Positions 1 to 5,693 of a DNA stretch of 5,693 nt are shown one piece after another. Source of the stretch: Atopobium sp. UBA6362 (lineage in GTDB: Bacteria > Actinomycetota > Coriobacteriia > Coriobacteriales > Atopobiaceae); NCBI GenBank assembly GCA_002440065.1, contig DJRK01000154.1:1-5693 (forward strand), given 5' to 3'. Numbering within the stretch: the first letter of the stretch is position 1; the number at the start of each line of letters is the position of its first letter. The notes beneath the pieces are model-generated. The model was not told where the DNA came from, did not search any database, and saw only the letters and a list, made by a program, of their open reading frames with translations. The position numbers were made by a program, and so were the translations under genes.

Positions 1-2149
1 TGTTGAGCGCGCGCGGGATGCCCACGGTGCCGCGCGGCGCTTCGTCCTCGGCGAGCACCGGGCGGTCGAAGAGCAGCTTGTTCTTGTACTCAAAGAGGTT
101 CGGCGCGTCGTTCTTCTTGCGCTTGGAGCCGCCTGCGCCCTTCTCGCAGCGGTTGCCGGTGATGAAGCGACGGCCGCCGCCGAAGTCGTTCACGGTGAGC
201 AGGCAGTTGTTCGAGCAGCGCCCGCAGTGGACGTTCGTGTGCTTGACCTGCAGGTTGTCGATCTCGTCGCGGGAAAGAAGACCGGAGACGCCCTCGGCGC
301 CCGCGCGGTCGCGGGCCAGCAGCGCCGCGCCGTAGGCGCCCATGCAGCCGGCCACGTCCGGGCGGATCACGTCGCGCCCGGTGAGCTTCTCGAACGCGCG
401 CAGCGTCGCGTCGGACATGAACGTGCCGCCCTGCACGACGCAGTACTTGCCGATCTCCTCGAAGTCGCGCAGCTTGATGACCTTGAACAGCGCGTTCTTG
501 ATCACGGAGTAGGAAAGGCCGGCGGCCACGTCGCCGATGGTCGCGCCCTCCTTCTGCGCCTGCTTGACGCGGGAGTTCATGAAGACGGTGCAGCGGCTGC
601 CCAGGTCCACCGGCGCGGTCGCGCGCACGGCCGCCTCGGCGAACTCCTGGACCGTCATGTTCATGGAGACGGCGAAGCTCTCGATGAAGGAGCCGCAGCC
701 CGAGGAGCAGGCCTCGTTCAGCATGATGTGTTCGATGACGCCGTCCTTGACCTGCAGGCACTTCATGTCCTGGCCACCGATGTCCAGGATGAACTCGACG
801 TCGGGGATGAAGGCCTTGGCGCCGCGCAGGTGCGCGACGGTCTCGATCTCGCCGGAGTCGGCGCGTAGGGCCTCGATGAGGATCTGCTCGCCGTAGCCGG
901 TGGTGGTCACGTGGCCGATGGTGCAGTCGGCGGGCATCTTGTCGTAGATGTCGTCGGTGATCTTGCGGGCGGTGCCGAGGATGTCGCCGTTGTTGTTGCC
1001 GTACCAGGTGTAGAGGAGCTCGCCGTCCTCGCCCACGACGGCCGCCTTCATGGTGGTGGAGCCGGCGTCGATGCCGATGAACACGCGGCCGTGGTAGCTC
1101 GCGAGGTCGCCCTTGGGCACGACCTGCTTGTCGTGGCGCTCCTTGAACTCGCGGTAGTCGGCCTCGTCCGAGAAGAGCGGCTCCAGACGCGCGACCTCGG
1201 AGCCCTGGGTGTCCTTGAGGTCCTCGAGCAGGCGGATGGCCTCGTCGAAGGTGATGCTCTTATCGGACTCGCCGGCGAGGGCCGCGCCCGTGGCCACGAA
1301 GAGGTGCGCGTTCTGGGGCACGATGATGTGCTCGTCGTCGAGGTTGAGCGTCACGTAGAAGCGGTGGCGCAGCTCGCTCAGGTACTGGAGCGGGCCGCCG
1401 AGAAAAGCGACGTAGCCGCGGATGGGGTGGCCGCACGCGAGGCCGGATACGGTCTGGTTGGCCACGGCCTGGAAGATGGAGGCGGCGACGTCGGCGGGGG
1501 CGGCTCCCTCGTTGAGCAGCGGCTGGACGTCGGACTTGGCGAAGACGCCGCAGCGCGACGCGATCGGGTGGATCTGCGTCGCGGACTTGGCGAGCTCGTT
1601 CAGGCCGGCGGCGTCGGTGTGCAGGAGGCTCGCCATCTGGTCGATGAACGCGCCCGTGCCGCCGGCGCACGTGCCGTTCATGCGCTGCTCGATGCCGTTG
1701 TCGAAGTAGATGATCTTCGCGTCCTCGCCGCCGAGCTCGATGGCGCAGTCGGTCTGCGGGATGAGCGTCTCGACGGCGCGCTTGGAGGCGATGACCTCCT
1801 GGACGAACTCGAGGTCGAGCCACTTGGCGAGCAGCATGCCGCCCGAGCCGGTGATCGAGACGCGCATGGGCGTGTCGCCGATGACCTTCTTGGCGCGTGC
1901 GAAGAGCTCCTTGGCCGTGGCGCGGACGTCGGTGTGGTGGCGCTCGTAGTTCGCGTAGATAAGGTTGTCGTTGTCGTCGATGACGGCCAGCTTGACGGTG
2001 GTGGAGCCCACGTCGATGCCCAGGCGCAGGCGCGCGTAGGTGAGGTCGTAGGGGTGGGCCGGCGAGAGCTCGGCGCCCTCCTGCTTGAGCTCGAGCGGGC
2101 GTTTTGCGGCGCGCTCGGCCTGGATGGAAGCGGCGGTCTTATCGGACAT
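1..2149 (-). CDS. 2-hydroxyacyl-CoA dehydratase activase-type protein with tandem ASKHA ATPase modules (3' end cut off by window)
   Basis: The first 716 codons are visible, and the frame is still open at the left edge. The start is ATG at 2149, with GAGGAG 7 nt upstream. Two BcrAD/BadFG-type ATPase modules of the actin/Hsp70 fold follow each other. Module 1 has GIDVGSTTVK (44-53), GGEDAK (140-145), NGTCAGGTG with C161, and SRCGVF with C200. Module 2 has GIDAGSTTMK (359-368), GGQDMK (458-463), ACSSGCGSF with C481 and C485, and SRCTVF with C520. A cysteine cluster follows (C642, C645, C649, C668). The chain then reaches VGIPRAL (709-715), which resembles the start of the DUF2229 domain found in long activases of about 1400 residues. 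In the family, ATP hydrolysis drives an electron from a [4Fe-4S] cluster held by two cysteines per subunit onto a radical 2-hydroxyacyl-CoA dehydratase. The substrate here is unknown, and no dehydratase subunit gene is visible. The gene is coupled to the TetR gene upstream. The family call is secure; the physiological role is not. Confidence 0.9.
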   Translation of the reverse strand, partial: MSDKTAASIQAERAAKRPLELKQEGAELSPAHPYDLTYARLRLGIDVGSTTVKLAVIDDNDNLIYANYERHHTDVRATAKELFARAKKVIGDTPMRVSITGSGGMLLAKWLDLEFVQEVIASKRAVETLIPQTDCAIELGGEDAKIIYFDNGIEQRMNGTCAGGTGAFIDQMASLLHTDAAGLNELAKSATQIHPIASRCGVFAKSDVQPLLNEGAAPADVAASIFQAVANQTVSGLACGHPIRGYVAFLGGPLQYLSELRHRFYVTLNLDDEHIIVPQNAHLFVATGAALAGESDKSITFDEAIRLLEDLKDTQGSEVARLEPLFSDEADYREFKERHDKQVVPKGDLASYHGRVFIGIDAGSTTMKAAVVGEDGELLYTWYGNNNGDILGTARKITDDIYDKMPADCTIGHVTTTGYGEQILIEALRADSGEIETVAHLRGAKAFIPDVEFILDIGGQDMKCLQVKDGVIEHIMLNEACSSGCGSFIESFAVSMNMTVQEFAEAAVRATAPVDLGSRCTVFMNSRVKQAQKEGATIGDVAAGLSYSVIKNALFKVIKLRDFEEIGKYCVVQGGTFMSDATLRAFEKLTGRDVIRPDVAGCMGAYGAALLARDRAGAEGVSGLLSRDEIDNLQVKHTNVHCGRCSNNCLLTVNDFGGGRRFITGNRCEKGAGGSKRKKNDAPNLFEYKNKLLFDRPVLAEDEAPRGTVGIPRALN

Positions 2150-2825
2150 TGTTACTCTCCTCACAACGCATGATGGCAAGGGCAAAGCTGGGGATGTCGA
2201 AGTCGATGGGCTTCCCGTACAGGTCGCCCGGCCGGACGAACATGAGCGCGCACATGAGGCGCGCCATGGCGTCCACGCTCTCTCGCAGGCCCCCCTCGAG
2301 CCAGCGAAGAAGCACGCCCACCTCGGCGGATATCGCGAAGGTGAGGTAGTAGTCGAAGAAGGCACCCACCGCGCGGACGTCGATGCCGTCCAGGGCGCGG
2401 CCGACCACGGCGTCGTAGGCCATGCGCTTGAGGCGCTCGGCGAAGGCGGGGTCGCCCCCCTCGCCCAAAAGCGGCCGCAGGTAGTCGCCGCGGTCGCGGA
2501 CGCAGGCCAGGAGCTCGACGGCGCCGGGCACGGGCTCCTGGCGGTCGAGGGCGGCGGCGATCTCGTCCAAGTGGGTTGCCGCGACCTTCTCGACGTGGAC
2601 GCGCAGGGCGGCCAGCGTCTCGTCCTCGATCTGCGTCACGAGGTCGGGGATGTCGCGGAAGTGCGAGTAGAAGGTGCGGCGGGTGACGCCGGCGCGCTCG
2701 GTCACGGCCGTCACGGTCACGCGGGTCAGGTCGCCCGTGGCGTCGATCTCGGCCGCGAGGGCCGCGCGGAGGGCGGCGCGGGTGCGCACGCTCCGGCGGT
2801 CGGTGCTTGCGACGCAGTCAGCCAT
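2139..2825 (-). CDS. TetR/AcrR-family transcriptional regulator
   Basis: This is a 228-residue protein, within the usual TetR length. The N-terminal helix-turn-helix covers about residues 36-58 and contains VTAVTERAGVTRRTFYSHF, the classic TetR pattern with T-x-x-x-FY-x-HF in the recognition helix. The rest is helical. Its end, with FDYYLTFAISAEVGVLLRWL followed by a GGLRES segment, resembles the C-terminal domain of DhaS-like TetR regulators (TetR_C_8 type; recalled, not searched). The start at 2825 is supported by AAAGGA 4 nt upstream (2835-2830). The stop (2141-2139) lies inside the activase gene, an 11-bp overlap, so the two genes form an operon. TetR proteins usually repress their own operon and are released by a small ligand. 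The ligand here cannot be read from the sequence, but an acyl-CoA or related acid would suit the partner gene (inference). The tandem repeats at 2842-2879 are candidate operators. Confidence 0.92.
   Translation of the reverse strand: MADCVASTDRRSVRTRAALRAALAAEIDATGDLTRVTVTAVTERAGVTRRTFYSHFRDIPDLVTQIEDETLAALRVHVEKVAATHLDEIAAALDRQEPVPGAVELLACVRDRGDYLRPLLGEGGDPAFAERLKRMAYDAVVGRALDGIDVRAVGAFFDYYLTFAISAEVGVLLRWLEGGLRESVDAMARLMCALMFVRPGDLYGKPIDFDIPSFALAIMRCEESNNVR
2157..2162 (-). promoter_or_regulatory. Ribosome binding site of the activase gene, inside the TetR coding region
   Basis: GAGGAG lies 7 nt upstream of the ATG at 2149. It falls within the last codons of the TetR gene (its CEESNNVR end). 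This supports 2149 as the start and points to translational coupling, because ribosomes finishing the regulator at 2139 have already passed this site. Confidence 0.8.
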
Positions 2826-2841
2826 CTGGTCCTTTCGGGTG

Positions 2842-2879
2842 ATATTACACAGCCCGAGTAGTATTGCACACCCTGAGTA
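2842..2879 (-). promoter_or_regulatory. Two adjacent 19-bp direct repeats upstream of the TetR gene (candidate operator/promoter)
   Basis: Read on the minus strand, TACTCAGGGTGTGCAATAC (2879-2861) is followed immediately by TACTCGGGCTGTGTAATAT (2860-2842). They match at 15 of 19 positions. The second copy ends 17 bp before the TetR start codon. It contains TAATAT (2847-2842), a possible weak -10, with TGTGCA as a poor -35 17 bp further upstream. Tandem sites over the promoter fit autoregulation by the TetR protein, but the promoter match is weak and binding is inferred from position only. The right edge merges with the GGGGACAGG repeat block. Confidence 0.5.
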
Positions 2880-2914
2880 AATCTGGGGACAGGTGAGTAA
2901 TTTTGGGGACAGGT
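2875..2914. repeat. Tandem 20-bp repeat containing GGGGACAGGT
   Basis: GAGTAAATCTGGGGACAGGT (2875-2894) is followed without a gap by GAGTAATTTTGGGGACAGGT (2895-2914), with 2 differences in 20. The second copy runs into the longer 32-bp direct repeats. No coding region covers this stretch. Confidence 0.85.
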
Positions 2915-2970
2915 TCGCAAATTACTCATTTGATAACATTTGGGGACAGGTTCGAGAATTACTCATTTGA
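2902..2970. repeat. Pair of 32-bp direct repeats with TTTGGGGACAGGTTCG core
   Basis: Positions 2902-2933 and 2939-2970 match at 30 of 32 positions and are separated by only 5 bp (TAACA). Each begins with TTTGGGGACAGGTTCG and ends with AATTACTCATTTGA. The two differences fall just after the core. The pair is part of a composite intergenic repeat block at 2842-2994 and does not encode a plausible protein. Confidence 0.9.
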
Positions 2971-2994
2971 GCAAAAAACGAACCTGTCCCCAAA
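2939..2994. repeat. Perfect 16-bp inverted repeat (possible hairpin or element end) downstream of the LacI gene
   Basis: TTTGGGGACAGGTTCG at 2939-2954 is repeated exactly in reverse complement at 2979-2994, with a 24-nt spacer. The repeat starts 10 bp beyond the LacI stop codon. A transcript leaving the LacI gene could form a strong stem here, but no T-tract follows the stem; the run of six T on that strand lies in the loop. It is therefore not a standard intrinsic terminator, although it may hinder read-through into the TetR operon or protect the transcript end. A REP-like or non-autonomous mobile element is the other reading. Confidence 0.8.
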
Positions 2995-3004
2995 CTCTCC
3001 CACC

Positions 3005-4009
3005 TTAGAGGCGACGAACGCTTTGGCGCTCGACGAACGTCGTCGAGAGGTGCGTCACGCTCGTGTAGTCGCGCGGCTCCTGGATCCGATCGAGCATGCG
3101 CCGCACCGCGATCTCACCCATCTCGCGATTGGGAATCCGCGCCGTCGTGAGCGGCGGGTTGCAGATGGACGCGTACGGAAGGTCGTCGAACCCCACCATC
3201 GACACGTCGTCCGGGATCTTCACGCCCTGCTCCGAGAGCGCGCGCATGCACCCCAGCGCCATAATGTCGTTCTCCACAAAGAACGCCGTGGGAAGCAGCG
3301 TGTTGCTCGCGAGCCACGCCTTCATAGAGTTGTACGAGCTCGTGACCGTGGTCCCCACCTCGATGCGCCACGCCGGGTCGATCGGCAGCCCGGCCTCGCG
3401 CATCGCGCGCCGGTACCCGCGCTCGCGCAGCGGGAAGTTCTTGATGCGGCAATCGCCCGCGATGTAGCCGATCTCGCGATGCCCACACTCCACGAGGTAG
3501 CGCACCGCGCGGAACGCCGAGTTCTCGTTCTGCGTCACGACGCTCTCGAAGAAGAGCCGGTCGCTCCACCCGTCCACGACCACAAGCGGCGCGATCGGGT
3601 CCTTGAACAGCGCGTAGTCCTCCTCGGTCATCTCGGTGCCCAGAAGGACGATGCCGTTGCTCGTGTCGTGCGTGATCTCGTACGCCTGGCGCGCCGCGGC
3701 CTCGCGGTTGGACAGCTCGATGGTCGTGAACGTCGTCTGCAGCTTCACGGCGTTCGCCGCGCGCTCCACGCCCTCGATGACGCCGGGGTGGAACGTGCCC
3801 TCGTCCAGGATCTTGCCGGACTTGCGCGCGAGCACGAAGCGGATGTGGTCGAGCTTGCCGTTACGCTCGTACCCGAGCTCGGCGGCCATGCGGCGGATCG
3901 TCTCGGCGGTGTCCTTGTTCACGCCCCGCTTGTTGTTCAAGGCATTGGAGACCGTCGCCGGCGAGAACCCCGTCCTACGGCTAATCTCCCGAACACCCAC
4001 GTTGCGCAT
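3005..4009 (-). CDS. LacI-family transcriptional regulator with shortened hinge
   Basis: From ATG 4009 this is a 334-residue protein, normal LacI length. The DNA-binding domain starts at once: VREISRRTGFSPATVSNALN (6-25), then the conserved helix ending MAAELGY (41-47). The sensor domain is periplasmic-binding-protein-like, with VVVDGW (143-148), GHREIGYIAG (176-185), ENDIMALGCMRAL (246-258), MVGFDDLPYA (271-280) and the terminal STTFVERQS (322-330). Such proteins usually repress carbohydrate genes and sense a sugar or sugar phosphate; the ligand is unknown. Between GY47 and the first sensor strand (IRFVL, 56-60) there are only 8 residues. The usual hinge helix (the NxxARSLxxxRT type) appears to be missing. 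The frame stays open upstream to 4180, but that extension runs into the terminator and precedes the canonical domain start, so it is rejected. ATG 4021 (adding MVVW) is a possible alternative. The ribosome site is weak (GGTGG, 4019-4015). The gene follows the phosphoketolase gene but is separated from it by a terminator. Confidence 0.9.
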   Translation of the reverse strand: MRNVGVREISRRTGFSPATVSNALNNKRGVNKDTAETIRRMAAELGYERNGKLDHIRFVLARKSGKILDEGTFHPGVIEGVERAANAVKLQTTFTTIELSNREAAARQAYEITHDTSNGIVLLGTEMTEEDYALFKDPIAPLVVVDGWSDRLFFESVVTQNENSAFRAVRYLVECGHREIGYIAGDCRIKNFPLRERGYRRAMREAGLPIDPAWRIEVGTTVTSSYNSMKAWLASNTLLPTAFFVENDIMALGCMRALSEQGVKIPDDVSMVGFDDLPYASICNPPLTTARIPNREMGEIAVRRMLDRIQEPRDYTSVTHLSTTFVERQSVRRL

Positions 4010-4050
4010 CCATACCACCATCCAAGAAAACCAGTTCAGGTACGGTACGA

Positions 4051-4116
4051 GTTTAATAAACGTTTTGGCCGTGTTTAGCCATCCGTTTGTAAACGGCTGG
4101 TTTTCTCGCCTAAACG
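4051..4116. promoter_or_regulatory. Palindromes with AAACG/CGTTT half-sites upstream of the LacI gene (candidate operators)
   Basis: Three overlapping or neighbouring symmetric sites lie 40-110 bp upstream of the LacI start. They are GTTTAATAAAC (4051-4061, arms of 5), AAACGTTT (4058-4065, perfect, central CG) and CCGTTTGTAAACGG (4083-4096, arms of 6). A further AAACG half-site is at 4112-4116. The CCGTTT palindrome is flanked by matching CC and GG. LacI-family operators are often of this AT-armed, CG-containing type, so autoregulation is plausible. The LacI promoter should also lie here, but I could not pick a convincing -35/-10 pair; TATTAA at 4058-4053 on the minus strand is the best -10. 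Confidence 0.45.
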
Positions 4117-4121
4117 CACAT

Positions 4122-4154
4122 AAAGAAGGGCGCCCCGCAAGAAGCGAGGCGCCC
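4122..4154 (-). terminator. Intrinsic terminator of the phosphoketolase gene
   Basis: GGGCGCC (4128-4134) pairs with GGCGCCC (4148-4154). The stem continues inward, after one mismatch, with CGC/GCG around the loop AAGAA. On the minus strand the stem is followed by TTCTTT (4127-4122). It lies 55 bp past the phosphoketolase stop codon and upstream of the LacI gene, so it separates the two transcripts. Confidence 0.82.
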
Positions 4155-4209
4155 AAGGGAGGCGATATGTGCCCTACCAAAGCGACGCGGTCAGCGATTC
4201 GCGAGCAGT

Positions 4210-5693
4210 TTACTCGTTGTCGCCGGCGGTCATCTGGGTCGCGGAGAGCGTGCCCTCGGTAGCGGCGGCGGCGTCAGGCCACACCCAGCTGGTGAAGGCG
4301 GGGTGATCGTAGCCCTCGTCCACGGCGAACTTGAAGGCCTCCTCGCGGAAGTCCTCCCACTCCTGGATCTGGTCGGCGAACTTCTTCTCGTCGACGAGGC
4401 GCAGGGCGTCGGCGGCCAGGGCCCAACGATCCATGTTGTTCAGGCGCAGCATGTCGAACGGGGTCGTGGTGGAACCCTTCTCCTCGTAGCCGTGCACGCG
4501 GAAGTTGTCGTGGTTCGGACGGTCCCAAACGAGGCGACGGATCGTGCCGGCGTAGGCGTGGAAGCAGAAGAGCACCGGCTTGTCGTGGCCAAAGAGCTCG
4601 TTGAAGCGCTCGTCGGAAATGGCCTGGTCGTTCTCGGAGGCGTTCTGGATCTTGAGCAGGTCGACGACGTTCACGAAGGTGGCCTTGACGCCCAGCTTCT
4701 TGAGCATGTCGAGGGCGGCGAGGGCCTCGAGGGTCGGGACGTCGCCGCAGGTGGCGATCACGAGGTCGGCGTCATCGATGGAGTCGGCGCTGGAGGCCCA
4801 CTTCCACTCGGCCACGCCCTCGGCGAGCTCGGCCTTGGCCTCGTCCACGGTCAGGAAGGTCGGGGCGGGCTGCTTGCCGCAGAAGATGGCGTTCACGCAG
4901 TTCGTGGACTGGTAGACCTTCTCGGCGACGGCGAGGGCCATGTTGGCGTCGCAGGGGTAGTAGGCGTTGACGACGTGCGTATCGTTGGCCTTGTTCAGCA
5001 GCAGGTCGACGAAGCCCGGGTCCTGGTGAGAGAAGCCGTTGTGGTCCTGGCGCCAGACATGGCTGGAGAGCAGGATGTTCAGGCCGGCGATCGGGGCGCG
5101 CCAAGGGATCTCGCGGACGGTGGCCTCGAGCCACTTGCAGTGCTGGTTGATCATGGAATCGACGACGTGGATGAAGGACTCGTAGGAGCTCCACACGCCG
5201 GTGCGGCCGGTGAGGACATAGCCCTCGAGGAAGCCCTCGCACTGGTGCTCGGAGAGCTGCTCGATGACCTTGCCGGACGGGAAGAGCAGGTCGTCGTTGT
5301 CGGCGTCGGCGTAGTAGCCGCCCTCCCACTGCTTGCCGGTCACCTTATAGGCGTCCTGGAGACGGTTGGAAGCGGTCTCGTCGGGGCCAAAGATGCGGAA
5401 GTTGTCGTTCTTGGCGAGGACGTCGGCGGTGTAGGCACCAAAGACGCGAGCGGCCTCGGTGGCGCCCCAGCCGTGGCCCTTCTCGGCGACGGGCACCTCG
5501 TGGGCGTGGATGTCGGGGAGGTCGAGCTTCTGGAGGACCTTGCCGCCGTTGGCGTTGGGGTTGGCGCCGATACGCAGGTCGCCCTTGGGCATGAACGCGG
5601 TGACCTCGGGACGGATCTGGCCCTCGGGAGTGAAGAGCTCCTCAGGCTTGTAGGAGCGCAGCCAGCTGCGGAGCACGCGGAAGTGCTCGTGGG
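4210..5693 (-). CDS. xfp: Xylulose-5-phosphate/fructose-6-phosphate phosphoketolase, C-terminal 493 residues (5' end outside window)
   Basis: This thiamine-diphosphate enzyme of the cytosol splits xylulose-5-phosphate with phosphate into acetyl phosphate and glyceraldehyde-3-phosphate. Many members also split fructose-6-phosphate, giving erythrose-4-phosphate. The frame is open to the right edge, beginning HEHFRVLRSWL, so about 330 N-terminal residues are missing if it matches the bifidobacterial length of about 825. The GTG at 5676 is an internal valine codon, not the start. Visible hallmarks are FGPDETASNRLQ, LSEHQCEGFLEGY, ESFIHVVDSM and WRQDHNGFSHQDPGF (about 5055-5011). The last of these holds the active-site histidines of the family (codons 5043-5041 and 5028-5026). 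The C-terminal domain has AGDVPTLE-like CGDVPTLEALAALD, DRPNHDNFRVHGYEEKGSTT, FAVDEGYDHP and the tail TAGDNE. These match the bifidobacterial branch much better than the lactobacillar one (from memory of the sequences). No frame break is seen. A terminator follows 55 bp after the stop. Confidence 0.96.
   Translation of the reverse strand, partial: HEHFRVLRSWLRSYKPEELFTPEGQIRPEVTAFMPKGDLRIGANPNANGGKVLQKLDLPDIHAHEVPVAEKGHGWGATEAARVFGAYTADVLAKNDNFRIFGPDETASNRLQDAYKVTGKQWEGGYYADADNDDLLFPSGKVIEQLSEHQCEGFLEGYVLTGRTGVWSSYESFIHVVDSMINQHCKWLEATVREIPWRAPIAGLNILLSSHVWRQDHNGFSHQDPGFVDLLLNKANDTHVVNAYYPCDANMALAVAEKVYQSTNCVNAIFCGKQPAPTFLTVDEAKAELAEGVAEWKWASSADSIDDADLVIATCGDVPTLEALAALDMLKKLGVKATFVNVVDLLKIQNASENDQAISDERFNELFGHDKPVLFCFHAYAGTIRRLVWDRPNHDNFRVHGYEEKGSTTTPFDMLRLNNMDRWALAADALRLVDEKKFADQIQEWEDFREEAFKFAVDEGYDHPAFTSWVWPDAAAATEGTLSATQMTAGDNE

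Noticed and set aside
911..2173. Long open frame of 420 codons on the plus strand opposite the activase gene
   Set aside because: Its product is a low-complexity string rich in G, A, V, L, D and R with no recognisable domain. It is the expected antisense shadow of a GC-rich gene whose real frame has clear ATPase and Fe-S motifs.
2726..2929. Small minus-strand frame of 67 codons across the repeat block and the TetR start
   Set aside because: Half of it is repeat sequence and the other half is an out-of-frame reading of the TetR gene. It has no ribosome site or recognisable content.
2902..2970. Possible CRISPR fragment (32-bp repeats with 37-bp period)
   Set aside because: The spacing between copies is only 5 bp, there are just two copies plus an inverted one, and no cas gene is nearby.
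2939..2994. Standard intrinsic terminator for the LacI gene
   Set aside because: The stem is strong, but no T-tract follows it on the minus strand and the T-run is in the loop, so it is listed as an inverted repeat only.
2903..4078. Long open frame of 391 codons on the plus strand opposite the LacI gene
   Set aside because: Arg/His/Ala-rich composition and no domain. It starts inside the intergenic repeats and mirrors the LacI coding frame.
4010..4180. 57-residue N-terminal extension of the LacI frame
   Set aside because: It would run through the phosphoketolase terminator and the palindromes, it has no family resemblance, and the canonical DNA-binding domain begins immediately after ATG 4009.
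4210..5676. GTG at 5676 as the start of the phosphoketolase
   Set aside because: The frame continues upstream with HEHFR, which fits the family sequence, and the N-terminal thiamine-diphosphate domain is missing. The real start lies outside the window.

Overview
The window looks like part of a GC-rich actinobacterial chromosome, most likely an anaerobic member of the Coriobacteriia (Collinsella/Olsenella/Atopobiaceae type). This rests on three things: the strong G/C bias at third codon positions, a long tandem-module acyl-CoA dehydratase activase typical of anaerobes, and a phosphoketolase that closely resembles the bifidobacterial enzyme. The assignment is inferred from protein resemblance, not from a marker gene. 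All four genes lie on the minus strand, so transcription runs from high to low coordinates.

Layout, in order of transcription. (1) 5693-4210 holds the C-terminal 493 residues of a xylulose-5-phosphate/fructose-6-phosphate phosphoketolase. Its 5' end is outside the window, and a clear intrinsic terminator follows at 4154-4122. (2) 4121-4010 is a short regulatory stretch with several AAACG/CGTTT half-sites and palindromes. It precedes a LacI-family repressor (4009-3005) whose linker between the DNA-binding and sensor domains is unusually short. (3) 3004-2826 is a non-coding, repeat-dense spacer. It contains two adjacent 19-bp repeats just upstream of the next gene, several copies of a GGGGACAGG-containing repeat, and a perfect 16-bp inverted repeat. 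(4) 2825-2139 encodes a TetR-family regulator. Its stop codon overlaps by 11 bp the start of (5), a large 2-hydroxyacyl-CoA dehydratase activase-type protein (2149 to the left edge) with two complete ATPase/Fe-S modules. The C-terminal part of that protein is cut off by the window.

How the parts may work together. The TetR regulator and the activase almost certainly form one translationally coupled operon, so the regulator probably controls its own gene and the activase. The tandem 19-bp repeats 17 bp upstream of its start codon are the best operator candidates. The phosphoketolase makes acetyl phosphate from sugar phosphates and sits directly upstream of a sugar-sensor-type LacI repressor. 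The terminator between them argues for separate transcripts, and a regulatory link is only a hypothesis.

Nothing in the window is an obviously new defence or mobile system. The most interesting points are the composite GGGGACAGG repeat block, the hinge-deficient LacI protein, and the activase with two cysteine pairs on one chain.
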